The notes beneath the pieces were generated by a model, which made no database searches, was not told where the DNA came from, and saw only the letters and a list, made by a program, of their open reading frames with translations. Position numbers and translations under genes: made by a program. This document shows, piece by piece, positions 27,001 through 38,831 of a stretch of 64,000 nt of DNA (position 1 is the first letter of the stretch; every line of letters starts with the position of its first letter). This DNA is from Actinobacillus capsulatus DSM 19761 (lineage in GTDB: Bacteria; Pseudomonadota; Gammaproteobacteria; Enterobacterales; Pasteurellaceae), in contig NZ_KB893943.1 of the NCBI RefSeq assembly GCF_000374285.1, positions 26,429 through 90,428 on the forward strand, written 5' to 3'.

Positions 27001-28398
27001 ATGTTTGAGAACCTATCTGACAGACTATCGAAAACCTTGCGTAACATTACCGGTAAAGGTCGTTTAACGGAAGATAATATTAAAGATACGTTGCGTGAAG
27101 TGCGTATGGCGTTATTAGAAGCCGACGTTGCGTTGCCGGTTGTGCGTGAATTTATTAATAAAGTGAAAGAGCGTGCGATTGGTGAAGAGGTAAATAAAAG
27201 TTTAACGCCGGGTCAGGAGTTTCTTAAGATCGTACAAAGCGAGCTTGAGAAAGCGATGGGTGAGGCGAATGAGGAGTTAAATCTTGCAACCCAACCGCCG
27301 GCAGTAATTTTAATGGCGGGTTTACAAGGTGCGGGTAAAACTACCTCGGTCGGTAAATTAGCAAAATTCCTTAAAGAGCGCCACAAGAAGAAAGTATTAG
27401 TGGTTTCTGCCGACGTTTATCGTCCAGCGGCGATTAAACAGCTTCAAACCTTAGCGGAAGCGTTAAAGGTTGATTTCTTCCCGACAGAGACAAGCCAAAA
27501 ACCGGTTGAAATCTCGGAACTTGCCTTAAAACACGCCAAACTTAATTTCTTTGATGTTTTAATTGTAGATACCGCAGGTCGTTTACACGTTGACGGTGAG
27601 ATGATGGAAGAAATCCAGCAAATCCACAGCGTATTAAATCCGATTGAAACACTTTTCACCGTGGATGCGATGACCGGTCAAGATGCGGCGAATACGGCAA
27701 AAGCTTTCAACGAAGCCTTACCGCTTACCGGGGTGATTTTAACCAAAGTGGACGGTGATGCACGTGGAGGTGCGGCGTTATCTATTCGTCAAATCACCGG
27801 CAAGCCGATTAAATTCCTCGGTGTGGGTGAGAAAACCGATGCGTTAGAACCGTTCCATCCGGATCGTGTTGCTTCACGTATTCTGGGTATGGGCGATGTG
27901 CTATCGTTAATTGAAGATTTACAGCGCTCGGTTGACCAAGAAAAAGCCGAGAAAATGGCACAGAAGTTCAAGAAAGGTGATGATTTCACCCTTGAAGATT
28001 TCCGTGAACAGCTCATCGAGATGAAAAAAATGGGCGGTATGATGTCGATGCTGGATAAACTGCCCGGTGCAAAGAATTTACCTGATCATGTAAAAAATCA
28101 GGTAGATGATAAAATGTTCGTTAAAATGGAAGCGATCATTAATTCTATGACGCTGAAAGAGCGTGCGAATCCGGATATTATTAAAGGTTCTCGTCGTCGT
28201 CGTATTGCGTTAGGTTCGGGTACACAGGTACAGGACGTAAACAAATTGCTCAAGCAGTTTGATGAAATGCTGCGTATGATGAAGAAAATGCGTAAAGGCG
28301 GTATGGCGAAAATGATGCGCGGCATGAAAGGCTTAATGGGCGGAGGCGGTTTAGGCGGCCTCGGTGGCTTAGGCGGAATGTTTGGCGGTAAACGCTAA
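27001..28398 (+). CDS. ffh: Signal recognition particle GTPase Ffh
   Basis: 465 residues from the ATG at 27001 (MFENLSDRLSKTLRNITGKG); the frame is open further upstream, but that part is non-conserved. GTPase motifs are GLQGAGKTTSVGKLA near 102, DTAGRLH near 188, and TKVDGDARGG near 248. The C-terminal M domain is Met-rich (MKKMGGMMSMLDKLPGA, MLRMMKKMRKGGMAKMM) and ends in Gly repeats. Ffh with 4.5S RNA targets nascent membrane proteins to FtsY. Confidence 0.98.
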   Translation: MFENLSDRLSKTLRNITGKGRLTEDNIKDTLREVRMALLEADVALPVVREFINKVKERAIGEEVNKSLTPGQEFLKIVQSELEKAMGEANEELNLATQPPAVILMAGLQGAGKTTSVGKLAKFLKERHKKKVLVVSADVYRPAAIKQLQTLAEALKVDFFPTETSQKPVEISELALKHAKLNFFDVLIVDTAGRLHVDGEMMEEIQQIHSVLNPIETLFTVDAMTGQDAANTAKAFNEALPLTGVILTKVDGDARGGAALSIRQITGKPIKFLGVGEKTDALEPFHPDRVASRILGMGDVLSLIEDLQRSVDQEKAEKMAQKFKKGDDFTLEDFREQLIEMKKMGGMMSMLDKLPGAKNLPDHVKNQVDDKMFVKMEAIINSMTLKERANPDIIKGSRRRRIALGSGTQVQDVNKLLKQFDEMLRMMKKMRKGGMAKMMRGMKGLMGGGGLGGLGGLGGMFGGKR

Positions 28399-28411
28399 TT
28401 AGCTGACGATC

Positions 28412-28458
28412 AAGCGGTCGGATTTTGTAGAAAATTTGCAAAATCCGACCGCTTTTTT
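28412..28458. terminator. Terminator between ffh and murQ from inverted uptake words
   Basis: AAGCGGTCGGATTTT (28412-28426) pairs with AAAATCCGACCGCTT (28440-28454) and is followed by T's. Confidence 0.85.
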
Positions 28459-28463
28459 ATGCC

Positions 28464-29411
<948 letters not shown>

Positions 29412-29431
29412 TTATACAAGTGAGGAAATGA

Positions 29432-30541
29432 TTACTTAGGATAAATTACCCCTAAACTCACCGGTTCTTTTGCACCGGTTACGCTTGGTAGATTACTTGC
29501 TAAATTATGTACACGTTGATAAGCTAGCCAGGCAAAAGCAGCTGCTTCGACATAATCAATATCCAATCCATATTCGCTAGTGGTTGTGACCGTCCATTTC
29601 GGTAGTAATTCACTAAAACGCTGCATTAACAATGGGTTACGTGCGCCACCACCACATGCAAGTAACAAGCATTGCTTTTCACTTTCTAAAGTTTTTAACT
29701 CGTTTACGACACTTTGTGTGGTAAATTCTACCAGTGTCCGTTGTACGTCTTCAGGACGATAAGCGGTTAAATTTACCGATTTTTTTGCAAGCCATTCGAG
29801 ATTAAATAATTCTCGTCCGGTGCTTTTCGGGGCAGGTAATTTGAAAAAAGGCTCATCAAGTAAACTGTCGAGTAGTTCTGGAATCAGTGTTCCGGTTTTT
29901 GCCCATTCGGCATTTTTGTCATAGCGTTTAGCTTGGTGCAGCTCTATCCACGAATCCATCAGCGCATTTCCGACACTGACATCATAGCCGATGGTCGGTT
30001 GCTGTGGCGCAAGTACCGAAATATTGGAAATACCACCGATATTTAGTACCACGGTTAAGCGTTCCGGTGAGGCAAAAATCCCTTCGTGAAAAGCGGGAAC
30101 CAGTGGCGCGCCTTGTCCGCCGACTGCCATATCTTTACGGCGAAAATCTGCAATAGTGGTAATGCCAGTGTGAGCAGCAACCAAATTCATATCGCCGATT
30201 TGTATCGTAAACGGGAATTTGCCGTTTGGAGAGTGCCATACGGTTTGTCCATGACAACCGATCGCTTGAATATCACTGGCGCTTAATTGATGTTCGGTTA
30301 AAAAGCGATTGATACTTTCGGCATACAGTAAGCCTAAACGGTGATCGATTTCACCTAATGTTTGTAACGAAGTTTCGCCGCTTTTGAGTAATTGCGATAA
30401 ATCGGTGCGTAAATCTTCCGGCATAGGTGTAAAGCCGCAAGCGGTCAATTTTGGCGGATTTTTTGCAAAATCCATTACACATAAATCAACACCGTCAAGA
30501 CTGGTGCCGGACATCACGCCGAGGTAGAGGTTTTTAGTCAT
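29432..30541 (-). CDS. anmK: Anhydro-N-acetylmuramic acid kinase
   Basis: 369 residues, the usual family length. The ATPase-fold motifs are [19 protein letters not shown] at 7-25, [11 protein letters not shown] near 94, NIGGISNIS near 168 and [14 protein letters not shown] near 294. It phosphorylates and opens 1,6-anhydro-MurNAc to MurNAc-6P, the substrate of the adjacent MurQ. Probably co-transcribed with murQ. Confidence 0.97.
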   Translation of the reverse strand: MTKNLYLGVMSGTSLDGVDLCVMDFAKNPPKLTACGFTPMPEDLRTDLSQLLKSGETSLQTLGEIDHRLGLLYAESINRFLTEHQLSASDIQAIGCHGQTVWHSPNGKFPFTIQIGDMNLVAAHTGITTIADFRRKDMAVGGQGAPLVPAFHEGIFASPERLTVVLNIGGISNISVLAPQQPTIGYDVSVGNALMDSWIELHQAKRYDKNAEWAKTGTLIPELLDSLLDEPFFKLPAPKSTGRELFNLEWLAKKSVNLTAYRPEDVQRTLVEFTTQSVVNELKTLESEKQCLLLACGGGARNPLLMQRFSELLPKWTVTTTSEYGLDIDYVEAAAFAWLAYQRVHNLASNLPSVTGAKEPVSLGVIYPK

Positions 30542-30635
30542 AAAAGTGAGATAAAATGAAAATTTGTTGAATTATATCGAATATCCTGCATAAAAGCGGT
30601 AAGATCTCGGCTGATTTTTACAAATTTATCTCTTT

Positions 30636-31700
30636 ATGAACCTTCAAAAACTTTTATTGATTCGACGTTTTTTCTCCACGCTTGCATTTTTCTCAATGCA
30701 AACCGTGTTTTTTATCTATTTACAGAAAAAAGGCTTAAGCAATAGCGAAATCGCTTTTTCGTTGTCTTTATTATTCTTTTGTAATCAAGCGTTGGCGATT
30801 TTAGCCGGCATCTGGGGCGACCGTTACGGCTTGGCTAAAATGATGTTACTAGGCTGTTTGCTGGACGTGTTGGCTTATATTTTCTTCCTCTCAGCGGATA
30901 ATTACGGACTATTATTGCTAGCCACTACTTGCTTCGGGCTGGGGAGCTGTTTGTTCGGTACTAATGCAAAGGCGTGTTTACTGGCTTTGGCGGGCGATGA
31001 ATATAGCGAAAAAACCCGTTTGCAGGGCAAGTATCTGAAAGTGACCAGTATGTCTTCAATGTTTGCGCCGTTATTGGTGATTCCGTTTATTAAATTTGAG
31101 CAAATCGAGTTATTAATTTGGGTTTGTTTTGCGATGGAGACGGTGCTATTTGTGCTAATGATCAAGCCGTTTTATCAGATTCAAACGTTACAAAGTTTGG
31201 TGAAATTCCGCTTCGGGCAAATTCGAGAAATTATCACCAAAGAATTTTTATTTGTGCATTTGATGTTGTTTATTCCGCTATCAATTGCCACTTCGTTTTT
31301 TGTGATTTTTCCGTTTTTATTTGATAACAAATTAGCTGCACCGGAACATAGCCCGATCGCATTATTTGTGAACGGTTTGATGACGGTATCGCTACAAAGT
31401 TATTTCTCGCGCAAAATTAATCTCACTGCGAAGCAAATTGTTTGGGTCGCACCGCTGTTAGCGATTGGTATCATTGTGCCGTGGTTTATTACCTTGCATT
31501 ACATTTCGCTGTTTAGCGCTTATGTCTATTTAGTGATTTTTACTGTGATTGAGGTGTATGCGCTGACGGCAATGGCGAATTTGTTAGTGAAATTTGATAA
31601 CGGTACCAATCGAGGCTTTATTTTCGGTGCGTCACGTCTGCTGCTTTCGATTGCGACGGTAGTGGTGATGAATTTAATTCCTCATTTGTTTTTGGTGTAG
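30636..31700 (+). CDS. Major facilitator superfamily transporter
   Basis: 354 residues with about 10-11 membrane segments. The MFS loop-2/3 pattern GIWGDRYGLAKMMLLG lies near residues 60-75, and an N-terminal segment (FFSTLAFFSMQTVFFIYL) is followed by KKGLSNSEIAFSLS, typical of drug or solute exporters. It is shorter than the usual 390-400. Substrate is unknown. It is followed two bases later by the fluoride channel gene, so the two are probably co-transcribed; whether they share a role is open. Confidence 0.85.
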   Translation: MNLQKLLLIRRFFSTLAFFSMQTVFFIYLQKKGLSNSEIAFSLSLLFFCNQALAILAGIWGDRYGLAKMMLLGCLLDVLAYIFFLSADNYGLLLLATTCFGLGSCLFGTNAKACLLALAGDEYSEKTRLQGKYLKVTSMSSMFAPLLVIPFIKFEQIELLIWVCFAMETVLFVLMIKPFYQIQTLQSLVKFRFGQIREIITKEFLFVHLMLFIPLSIATSFFVIFPFLFDNKLAAPEHSPIALFVNGLMTVSLQSYFSRKINLTAKQIVWVAPLLAIGIIVPWFITLHYISLFSAYVYLVIFTVIEVYALTAMANLLVKFDNGTNRGFIFGASRLLLSIATVVVMNLIPHLFLV

Positions 31701-31702
31701 TT

Positions 31703-32074
31703 ATGACTATTCTTTGGGTTGCTCTCGGTGCGGTATTAGGCGCAATTTCTCGCTGGCAATTAGGCGTGTGGTTTAACGGTTTTCTAAACCAATTCGCTTT
31801 TGGTACATTGTTAGCAAATTTACTCGGCTGCTTCTTAATTGGAATCGCTATCGGATTATATTTGAATGATGGGCAGAAGTTGTTGTTTATCACTGGTTTT
31901 CTAGGCAGTTTCACCACCTTCTCAAGTTTTTCGTTAGAAGTAAGTGAAAAGCTACTGACGGAGAAATATTACCAAGCCTTCGGTATTATCGGTTTGCATT
32001 TAGTTGGTGGAATCTTGTGTACGATGATGGGAATTTTTTTAGTACGTACGTTGACAAGCGGTCAAAATTACTAA
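31703..32074 (+). CDS. crcB: Fluoride channel FluC (CrcB)
   Basis: 123 residues with four membrane helices. The family signature GFLGSFTTFSSFSLE lies near residues 67-81, with the earlier GALLGAISRW-type motif (LGAVLGAISRW) and GTLLANLLGCFLIG. It forms a dual-topology dimer that lets F- leave the cell. No fluoride riboswitch can precede it directly, because it follows the MFS gene after 2 bp; none was noticed upstream of that gene either. Confidence 0.95.
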   Translation: MTILWVALGAVLGAISRWQLGVWFNGFLNQFAFGTLLANLLGCFLIGIAIGLYLNDGQKLLFITGFLGSFTTFSSFSLEVSEKLLTEKYYQAFGIIGLHLVGGILCTMMGIFLVRTLTSGQNY

Positions 32075-32084
32075 ATTTTCTGCA

Positions 32085-32122
32085 AAAAATGCCCTCACGA
32101 CTTAAAGTTGGAGGGCATTTTT
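32085..32122. terminator. Bidirectional terminator between crcB and dcuB
   Basis: AAAAATGCCCTC (32085-32096) pairs with GAGGGCATTTTT (32111-32122). It lies between two convergent genes. Confidence 0.9.
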
Positions 32123-32132
32123 CGTTAGCTAA

Positions 32133-33455
32133 TTAAAGTAAAATATTTGCTAATAAAAGACCGAAGCCAATACTAAAAATCATACTTAATAAGCCCGGTA
32201 ACATAAAGCTGTGGTTAAAGATGTATTTACCAATTCTTGTTGTACCGGTTGTATCAAAGTCAATTGAGGCGATAATCGGACCGTAGTTCGGAATAAAGAA
32301 ATAACCGTTTACCGCAACGAATACCCCGATTAATACCGGCGCAGGAATGCCAATTGCAATCGCAAGCGGGAAGAGTGTTGCTACGGTTGCGCCTTGGCTG
32401 TTTACTAATACCGATAAAACAAATAATGCGAAAGCAAATGCCCACGGTGCGGTTTCTACTAAGCCTTGTACCATGCCTTTCACTTCAGTCATATGGCCTT
32501 GCATTAAGGTATCACCTAACCATGCGATACCGAAAATCGCAATTACCGCACGCATACCGGCATGGAAAATCGAACCTTTAGTGATTTCATCGCCGTCCGG
32601 TTTGCAGAATAAGATAATTAATGCACCGACAGAAAGCATTACGATTTCAATCGTATGCGCCATACCCATCGGTTTGCCGTCAAACACAGGGCGAAGTGAC
32701 GGTACTGCACCCATTAATACAACTAATAATGCACCGAATAAGAATAAACCTACAGAAGTTTTCGCCGTTGATTTGATTTGGATATTGGCAGGATCGACAG
32801 AAGTGTGATTTTCTTTTACATAATCAGGATCTTGTAATAATTTTTGGTAGTGAGGGTCGTCTTTTAACTCTTTACCCATTTTATTCACAAATACACAAGC
32901 AAGCATTAAACCAAGTAAAGTTGCCGGCACGGTTACCATTAATACATCACCTAAAGTAATGCCTTGCGGCTCTAAAAATGCCACTACTGCAACGACTGCC
33001 GCCGCAATCGGGCTTGCTACGATCGCAAATTGTGAAGCGATTACTGCCATTGAGAGAGGGCGCTCCGGACGAATACCGTTATGGCGGCTAACTTCAGCGA
33101 TAACAGGTAATACTGAATACGCTACGTGACCTGTACCCGCTAACACGGTGAATGTCCAAGTCACAAGCGGTGCGATAAAAGTAATATATTTTGGATTACG
33201 ACGTAAAATGTTTGTTGCCAGTTTGATCATATAGTCTAAACCGCCAGCCGCTTGCATTGCCGCTGCAGCTGCAACTACCGCCATGATCATAAACATTACG
33301 TCAATCGGTAAGCCTGCTGGTTTTAAACCAAACACGAAAGAAAGGATCGCTAAGCCTAATCCGCCAAATACCCCTAAACCGATACCACCGACACGGGCAC
33401 CAATCAAAATACATAGTAAAACTATGGCAAATTGCAAAAGAAACATTGCAGACAT
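32133..33455 (-). CDS. dcuB: Anaerobic C4-dicarboxylate transporter (DcuA/DcuB family)
   Basis: 440 residues from the ATG at 33455, with GGAG upstream; an open frame to 33533 is not conserved. Many hydrophobic segments and the family block [39 protein letters not shown] near residues 79-118 are seen. It probably exchanges external fumarate, malate or aspartate for succinate during fumarate respiration, matching the frdABCD operon 2.4 kb away. DcuA and DcuB are hard to separate by eye; the symbol is my best guess. Confidence 0.87.
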   Translation of the reverse strand: MSAMFLLQFAIVLLCILIGARVGGIGLGVFGGLGLAILSFVFGLKPAGLPIDVMFMIMAVVAAAAAMQAAGGLDYMIKLATNILRRNPKYITFIAPLVTWTFTVLAGTGHVAYSVLPVIAEVSRHNGIRPERPLSMAVIASQFAIVASPIAAAVVAVVAFLEPQGITLGDVLMVTVPATLLGLMLACVFVNKMGKELKDDPHYQKLLQDPDYVKENHTSVDPANIQIKSTAKTSVGLFLFGALLVVLMGAVPSLRPVFDGKPMGMAHTIEIVMLSVGALIILFCKPDGDEITKGSIFHAGMRAVIAIFGIAWLGDTLMQGHMTEVKGMVQGLVETAPWAFAFALFVLSVLVNSQGATVATLFPLAIAIGIPAPVLIGVFVAVNGYFFIPNYGPIIASIDFDTTGTTRIGKYIFNHSFMLPGLLSMIFSIGFGLLLANILL

Positions 33456-33633
33456 AATTTGATTACTCCATTGTAATTCAGTAAAAAAATCCTCATACTT
33501 GAGAAAATAGTCCTTAGAGATAAGCCTTCTCAAAGCAGAATTAAACTCTTTGAAAAGGGTGCTTAATATAGCAATAAATAAAACTAATCGCTATAAGAAT
33601 CAATAATTAAATTTTTTTATGATAGGAAATAAT

Positions 33634-34458
33634 ATGCAATTTTCAAAAATGCACGGGCTTGGCAATGACTTTATGGTGATTGATGGTGTAACGCAAAATG
33701 TCTATCTTACTGAGGATGTGATCCGAAAATTAGCTGATCGTCATACCGGCGTTGGCTTCGACCAATTATTGCTTGTAGAGCCGCCTTACGATCCGGATTT
33801 AGATTTCCATTACCGTATTTTTAATGCGGACGGTAGTGAAGTTGCACAATGCGGTAATGGTGCGCGCTGCTTTGCCCGTTTTGTCACGCTAAAAGGTTTA
33901 ACCAATAAACAAGATATTCACGTGAGTACTGCCAAAGGCAAAATGGTATTAACTTTAAAAGGTGAAGAAAAAGTTCGTGTGAATATGGGTGAACCGATTT
34001 GGGAACCGGCACAGATTCCGTTTACGGCAAATAAATTTGAAAAAAATTATATTCTAAGAACGGATTTGCAAACGGTGTTATGCGGTGTGGTTTCAATGGG
34101 CAATCCGCATTGTGTGTTACAAGTTGAAGATATTAAGACAGCACCGGTAAATGAATTAGGACCTTTGTTGGAGAATCATGAACGCTTTCCTGAGCGCGCT
34201 AATATCAGCTTTATGCAAGTAGTGAATCGCAATCATATTAAATTACGAGTATTTGAACGTGGTGCCGGCGAAACGCAGGCGTGCGGTAGCGGTGCTTGTG
34301 GTGCGGTTGCAGTAGGGATTATGCAAGGCTTGTTGGATAGTAATGTACAAGTCGACTTACCCGGTGGTTCACTCCAAATCGAGTGGGAAGGTGTCGGTCA
34401 TCCGTTATATATGACCGGTGATGCTACCCATATTTATGACGGTTTTATTAAACTCTAA
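33634..34458 (+). CDS. dapF: Diaminopimelate epimerase
   Basis: 274 residues from the ATG at 33634 (AGGAAA upstream), matching the family start [17 protein letters not shown]; an ATG five codons earlier is less likely. The two catalytic cysteines are Cys73 in CGNGARC and Cys216 in ACGSGACG. It interconverts LL- and meso-diaminopimelate for lysine and peptidoglycan synthesis. Confidence 0.98.
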   Translation: MQFSKMHGLGNDFMVIDGVTQNVYLTEDVIRKLADRHTGVGFDQLLLVEPPYDPDLDFHYRIFNADGSEVAQCGNGARCFARFVTLKGLTNKQDIHVSTAKGKMVLTLKGEEKVRVNMGEPIWEPAQIPFTANKFEKNYILRTDLQTVLCGVVSMGNPHCVLQVEDIKTAPVNELGPLLENHERFPERANISFMQVVNRNHIKLRVFERGAGETQACGSGACGAVAVGIMQGLLDSNVQVDLPGGSLQIEWEGVGHPLYMTGDATHIYDGFIKL

Positions 34459-34475
34459 GCCTTTTAGCCAAAAGT

Positions 34476-34519
34476 AAGCGGTCAAATTTCTGCAAAATTT
34501 TGCAAGAATTTGACCGCTT
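34476..34519. terminator. Terminator between dapF and epmA from inverted uptake words
   Basis: AAGCGGTCAAATT pairs with AATTTGACCGCTT, placed between the two convergent genes. Confidence 0.75.
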
Positions 34520-34540
34520 GTTATTTATGGCTAATCGCTC

Positions 34541-35524
34541 CTAAGCGTTTTCTACACCAAACGCCATTACTTCATCAATTTTCTCGGCATTTATTGCAAT
34601 CATCATCAAACGATCCACTCCTAATGCGACACCGGAACAATTTGGAATTCCTGCTTTTAATGCGGCAAGAAAACGAGTGTCTAACTGCTGAGCCGGTAAG
34701 CCCATTTGTGCACGTTGTACGTTATCTTGTTCAAAGCGGCGCATTTGTTCTTTCGCATCACTTAGCTCATGGAAGCCGTTTGCCAATTCTAAGCTTTTGT
34801 AATAAACCTCAAAACGTTCCGCAACACGGTGATCTTCCGAACTGATTTGAGCCAGTGCCGCTTGTGACGACGGAAAATGATAGACCGCAGTCGGGCGCTC
34901 TTTACCGATATTCGCTTCTACGATTTCACTGAATAGAAATTGCAATAAAGTATCTCGATTCTCGTCATCTTCACAAGGGAAGCCGTGTTTACGGGCTTTT
35001 TCAACCAATTGCGCGCGAGTTGCCGAAAGCGGATCTAAACCGACGTAGGTTTGGAACACGAACTGATAGCTATAAGATTCCGCCGGTTCACAATCCAGAA
35101 TTTGCTGGAGTAAATCATCCACTTCATTGATTAAACGATACATATCAAAATGCGGACGATACCATTCCAACATAGTAAATTCCGGATTATGACGCTTGCC
35201 GGCTTCTTCATTACGAAACACTCGGCATAATTGGAAAATTGAACCGCTACCCGCCGCCAATAGGCGTTTCATATGGTATTCGGGGCTTGTCATCAGATGC
35301 AGTGTTTTCGCTTCGCTGGCAAAGGGCGAAAGGAATTGGGTGCTAAAGGTAGAAAGATGCACGTCCGTCACAGAAAATTCGCTTAGTGCGGGCGTTTCCA
35401 CTTCTAATACGCCGCGATCTTTAAAAAATTGGCGAATTTCCGCCATTATTTGGCTGCGTTTGATTAGGTTTTGGATAGAAGCGGTCGGTTTCCATTCAAT
35501 ATTTTCTAAAATTAATTCATTCAT
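34541..35524 (-). CDS. epmA: Elongation factor P--(R)-beta-lysine ligase EpmA (PoxA/GenX)
   Basis: 327 residues; it looks like the catalytic core of class II lysyl-tRNA synthetase without the anticodon-binding domain. Motif 1 lies around [15 protein letters not shown], motif 2 is [11 protein letters not shown] near residue 96, and motif 3 is [11 protein letters not shown] near residue 302. [15 protein letters not shown] is highly conserved in EpmA. It attaches beta-lysine to EF-P. frdA lies divergently upstream, the same neighbourhood as in E. coli. Confidence 0.96.
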   Translation of the reverse strand: MNELILENIEWKPTASIQNLIKRSQIMAEIRQFFKDRGVLEVETPALSEFSVTDVHLSTFSTQFLSPFASEAKTLHLMTSPEYHMKRLLAAGSGSIFQLCRVFRNEEAGKRHNPEFTMLEWYRPHFDMYRLINEVDDLLQQILDCEPAESYSYQFVFQTYVGLDPLSATRAQLVEKARKHGFPCEDDENRDTLLQFLFSEIVEANIGKERPTAVYHFPSSQAALAQISSEDHRVAERFEVYYKSLELANGFHELSDAKEQMRRFEQDNVQRAQMGLPAQQLDTRFLAALKAGIPNCSGVALGVDRLMMIAINAEKIDEVMAFGVENA

Positions 35525-35870
35525 GGCAGAGATTATCGAACGTTAAAAATGAGATTGTAGCGGTATTTATTTCGGTTTGTGAAGTTTAATTTCAATGTGG
35601 AGTGGAATTTACAGCACATTTTCCCTAAAAATTTTGTTATATCTTTGGTAAAATTTTGGTTAAATTTAACCGCTTAATGCGATAGATTCTTATCTGTAAT
35701 TACGAGTAATTATCAATACGGAGCAAGGGTTTTGTACCTTTTTTGAGGTAGATCACAAAACGTATTTTTTGTGCCGTGAAAACGCAAAATAAACTTATAT
35801 TGTGTAAAAAATAGTGGCACAATGCGAGCAAGTTATATTGATTAATTTATCTATTATTTTGGAGTGCATT
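35525..35870. other. 346-bp divergent regulatory region between epmA and frdA
   Basis: No gene is recognised. It must hold the leftward epmA promoter and the rightward frd promoter, including the FNR/CRP-like site at 35742-35757 and TATATT at 35796-35801. The stretch ATTACGAGTAAT near 35700 is a small palindrome of unknown meaning. Confidence 0.6.
35742..35801 (+). promoter_or_regulatory. frd promoter with FNR/CRP-like site
   Basis: TTGAGGTAGATCAC (35743-35756) matches 8 of 10 FNR half-site positions. The overlapping TTTGA-N6-TCACA (35742-35757) matches 9 of 10 CRP core positions. A -10 candidate TATATT lies at 35796-35801, which puts the site centre about 58-61 bp upstream of the predicted start, a class I position. 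Confidence 0.6.
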
Positions 35871-37670
35871 ATGCAAAGTGTTAATTTTGATGTCGCAATT
35901 ATCGGTGCTGGCGGTGGCGGTTTACGTGCAGCGATTGCCGCAGCGGAAGCAAATCCAAATCTTAAAATTGCTTTAATTTCAAAAGTTTACCCAATGCGTA
36001 GCCATACTGTGGCGGCAGAAGGCGGTTCAGCGGCGGTAATTAAAGATACAGACTCTTTCGACAACCACTTTAATGATACCGTTGGTGGCGGTGACTGGTT
36101 ATGTGAACAGGATATCGTAGAATATTTTGTTGAGCATTCACCGATTGAAATGACTCAATTAGAACGCTGGGGTTGTCCTTGGTCTCGTCGTCCGGACGGT
36201 GAAGTAAACGTACGTCGTTTCGGTGGTATGAAAATCGAACGTACTTGGTTTGCGGCGGACAAAACCGGTTTCCACTTATTACACACACTTTTCCAAACTT
36301 CAATCAAATATCCTAACATCGTACGTTTTGACGAGCATTTCGTCTTAGATATTTTAACCGACAACGGCGAAGCATGCGGTTGTGTGGCAATGAATATGAT
36401 GGAAGGTACTCTTGTTCAAATCAATGCAAATGCAGTTGTTATCGCAACAGGTGGCGGTTGCCGTACTTATCGTTTCAATACTAACGGCGGTATCGTAACC
36501 GGTGACGGTTTATCAATGGCGTATCGTCACGGAGTGGCATTACGTGATATGGAATTCGTTCAATATCACCCGACCGGTTTACCGAATACCGGTATCTTAA
36601 TGACCGAAGGCTGCCGTGGTGAAGGTGGTATCTTAGTGAATAAAGACGGTTACCGTTACTTACAAGATTACGGTCTAGGTCCTGAAACACCAATCGGCAA
36701 ACCGGAAAACAAATATATGGAACTTGGTCCGCGTGATAAAGTTTCACAAGCATTCTGGCAAGAATGGAAAAAAGGTAACACTTTAAAAACTGACAAAGGT
36801 GTTGATGTTGTTCACTTAGACTTACGTCATTTAGGTGAAAAACACTTAACCGAACGTTTACCGTTTATCTGCGAATTAGCGCGTGCTTATGAAGGTGTAG
36901 ATCCGGTAACTTCACCAATCCCAGTTCGCCCGGTGGTTCACTACACCATGGGTGGTATCGAAGTGGATATGAATGCAGAAACTTCAATTAAAGGCTTATT
37001 TGCAGTCGGTGAGTGTGCTTCTTCAGGCTTACACGGTGCAAACCGTTTAGGTTCTAACTCTCTGGCGGAATTAGTGGTATTCGGTAAAGTAGCCGGTGAA
37101 AATGCGGCGCGCCGTGCACAAGAAGCAACACCTCGTAACCAAGCGCAAATTGATGCGCAAGCACAAGATGTCGTTGCACGCTTACACGCTTTAGCTCGTC
37201 AAGAAGGTAATGAATCTTGGGCAGATATTCGTAACCAAATGGGTGACGCAATGGAAGAAGGTTGTGGTATCTACCGTACACAAGAAAGTATGGAAGGTGC
37301 GGTAAACAAAATCCATGAGTTAAGAGAGCGTTACAAAAATATCAGCGTAAAAGATAAATCAAGCGTGTTTAACACCGATTTACTCTACAAAATCGAATTA
37401 GGCTTCATTTTAGATGTGGCGCAATCAATCGCTTGCTCGGCTGTTGAACGTAAAGAATCTCGTGGTGCACACCAACGTTTAGACTATACCGAACGTGACG
37501 ATGTGAATTACTTAAAACACACCCAAGCATTCTACAACGCAGACGGCACGCCAACCATTAAATATTCAGATGTGAAGATTACTAAATCACAACCTGCAAA
37601 ACGTGTATATGGTGCGGAAGCTGAAGCGCAAGAAAAAGCGAAAAAAACAGCAGAACAGGCACAAAAATAG
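35871..37670 (+). CDS. frdA: Fumarate reductase flavoprotein subunit
   Basis: 599 residues from the ATG at 35871, with TTGGAG upstream. The Rossmann start is DVAIIGAGGGGLRAAIAA, and covalent FAD attachment is expected at His45 in RSHTVAAEGG. The substrate-site region MTEGCRGEGGILVNKDGYRYL carries the catalytic Arg. It reduces fumarate to succinate with electrons from menaquinol through FrdB-D at the inner membrane. First gene of frdABCD. Confidence 0.98.
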   Translation: MQSVNFDVAIIGAGGGGLRAAIAAAEANPNLKIALISKVYPMRSHTVAAEGGSAAVIKDTDSFDNHFNDTVGGGDWLCEQDIVEYFVEHSPIEMTQLERWGCPWSRRPDGEVNVRRFGGMKIERTWFAADKTGFHLLHTLFQTSIKYPNIVRFDEHFVLDILTDNGEACGCVAMNMMEGTLVQINANAVVIATGGGCRTYRFNTNGGIVTGDGLSMAYRHGVALRDMEFVQYHPTGLPNTGILMTEGCRGEGGILVNKDGYRYLQDYGLGPETPIGKPENKYMELGPRDKVSQAFWQEWKKGNTLKTDKGVDVVHLDLRHLGEKHLTERLPFICELARAYEGVDPVTSPIPVRPVVHYTMGGIEVDMNAETSIKGLFAVGECASSGLHGANRLGSNSLAELVVFGKVAGENAARRAQEATPRNQAQIDAQAQDVVARLHALARQEGNESWADIRNQMGDAMEEGCGIYRTQESMEGAVNKIHELRERYKNISVKDKSSVFNTDLLYKIELGFILDVAQSIACSAVERKESRGAHQRLDYTERDDVNYLKHTQAFYNADGTPTIKYSDVKITKSQPAKRVYGAEAEAQEKAKKTAEQAQK

Positions 37671-37682
37671 GAGAGCGATAAT

Positions 37683-38417
37683 ATGGCAAATTTAAACAAA
37701 ATGACCATCGAAGTGCTTCGCTACAATCCGGAAACAGATAGCGAACCACATTTAGACAAATATGAAGTGCCGTTCGACAGCCAAACTTCATTATTAGATG
37801 CACTCGGTTACATTAAAGACGAACTCGAGCCTGAGCTTTCTTATCGTTGGTCTTGCCGTATGGCGATCTGCGGCTCGTGCGGTATGATGGTAAACGGTAA
37901 ACCGAAATTAGCATGTAAAACATTCTTACGTGATTATAGCGGCTTTATGCGAATCGAACCGCTTGCCAACTTCCCGATTGAGCGTGACTTAGTGGTGGAT
38001 TTAAGCCACTTTATTGATAGCATCGAAGCAATCAAACCTTATGTTATCGATAATAAAGCACCGGAAGGTCAGCGTACTAAACAAACACCGGCACAATTAG
38101 AGAAATATCGTCAATTCTCAATGTGTATTAACTGCGGCCTATGTTATGCAGCTTGTCCGCAATTTGGTTTAAACCCTGAGTTTATCGGTCCGGCAGCGAT
38201 TACCCTTGCTCACCGTTATAACTTGGATAACCGTGATAACGGTCGTGAGCAACGTATGAAACTCTTAAGCTCTAAAAACGGGGTGTGGAGTTGTACTTTC
38301 GTCGGTTATTGTTCAGAAGTATGTCCGAAACATGTAGGTCCGGCTTCTGCAATTAACCAAGGTAAATTAGAAAGTGCGAAAGATTACGTAATTTCAATGC
38401 TTAAACCAAAAAGCTAG
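37683..38417 (+). CDS. frdB: Fumarate reductase iron-sulfur subunit
   Basis: 244 residues. The 2Fe-2S ligands are in [22 protein letters not shown], the 4Fe-4S in [12 protein letters not shown], and the 3Fe-4S in [12 protein letters not shown]. It carries electrons from the membrane subunits to the FAD of FrdA. It starts 12 bp after frdA and has GGAGAG before the ATG. Confidence 0.98.
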   Translation: MANLNKMTIEVLRYNPETDSEPHLDKYEVPFDSQTSLLDALGYIKDELEPELSYRWSCRMAICGSCGMMVNGKPKLACKTFLRDYSGFMRIEPLANFPIERDLVVDLSHFIDSIEAIKPYVIDNKAPEGQRTKQTPAQLEKYRQFSMCINCGLCYAACPQFGLNPEFIGPAAITLAHRYNLDNRDNGREQRMKLLSSKNGVWSCTFVGYCSEVCPKHVGPASAINQGKLESAKDYVISMLKPKS

Positions 38418-38425
38418 GGGGCAAT

Positions 38426-38818
38426 ATGACAACAGCAACTAAACGTAAAGCGTATGTACGCGAAATGAAAGCGAACTGGTGGACAAAACTCGGTTTCTAC
38501 AAAATGTACATGGTACGTGAATCAACCTGCTTAGCAACCGTATGGTTCTGCCTTGTATTGCTTTACGGCGTGATTAGCCTTGGTGGGGCAGGTTTAGAAA
38601 ACTTTATCGGTTTTTTACAAAACCCAATCGTATTTATTTTAAACGTTATCAGTATTGCCGCATTGCTTTATCATGCAGCGACACTTTATGTGATGACACC
38701 GCAAGTGCTTACTTTTATTGTGAATAATGAACGTGTTAACCCAAATATTTTAAGAAATGTACTTTGGGCGGTAACCGGCGTAGTAAGCTTAGTTGCGTTA
38801 GTATTTACTTATATTTAG
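38426..38818 (+). CDS. frdC: Fumarate reductase membrane anchor subunit C
   Basis: 130 residues with three predicted membrane helices ([54 protein letters not shown]). The N-terminal [21 protein letters not shown] is typical of FrdC. With FrdD it anchors the enzyme and forms the menaquinol site. It lies 8 bp after frdB. Confidence 0.96.
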   Translation: MTTATKRKAYVREMKANWWTKLGFYKMYMVRESTCLATVWFCLVLLYGVISLGGAGLENFIGFLQNPIVFILNVISIAALLYHAATLYVMTPQVLTFIVNNERVNPNILRNVLWAVTGVVSLVALVFTYI

Positions 38819-38831
38819 GGGAGGAATGGCA

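Noticed and set aside
30542..31702. Fluoride riboswitch for crcB
   Set aside because: crcB begins 2 bp after the MFS gene, and no riboswitch-like fold was noticed before that gene.
32347..32808. 153-codon open frame opposite dcuB
   Set aside because: Shadow of the transporter gene; no ribosome-binding site or family pattern.
33456..33533. 26-codon N-terminal extension of dcuB
   Set aside because: Charged and not membrane-like; a Shine-Dalgarno and the family start point to 33455.
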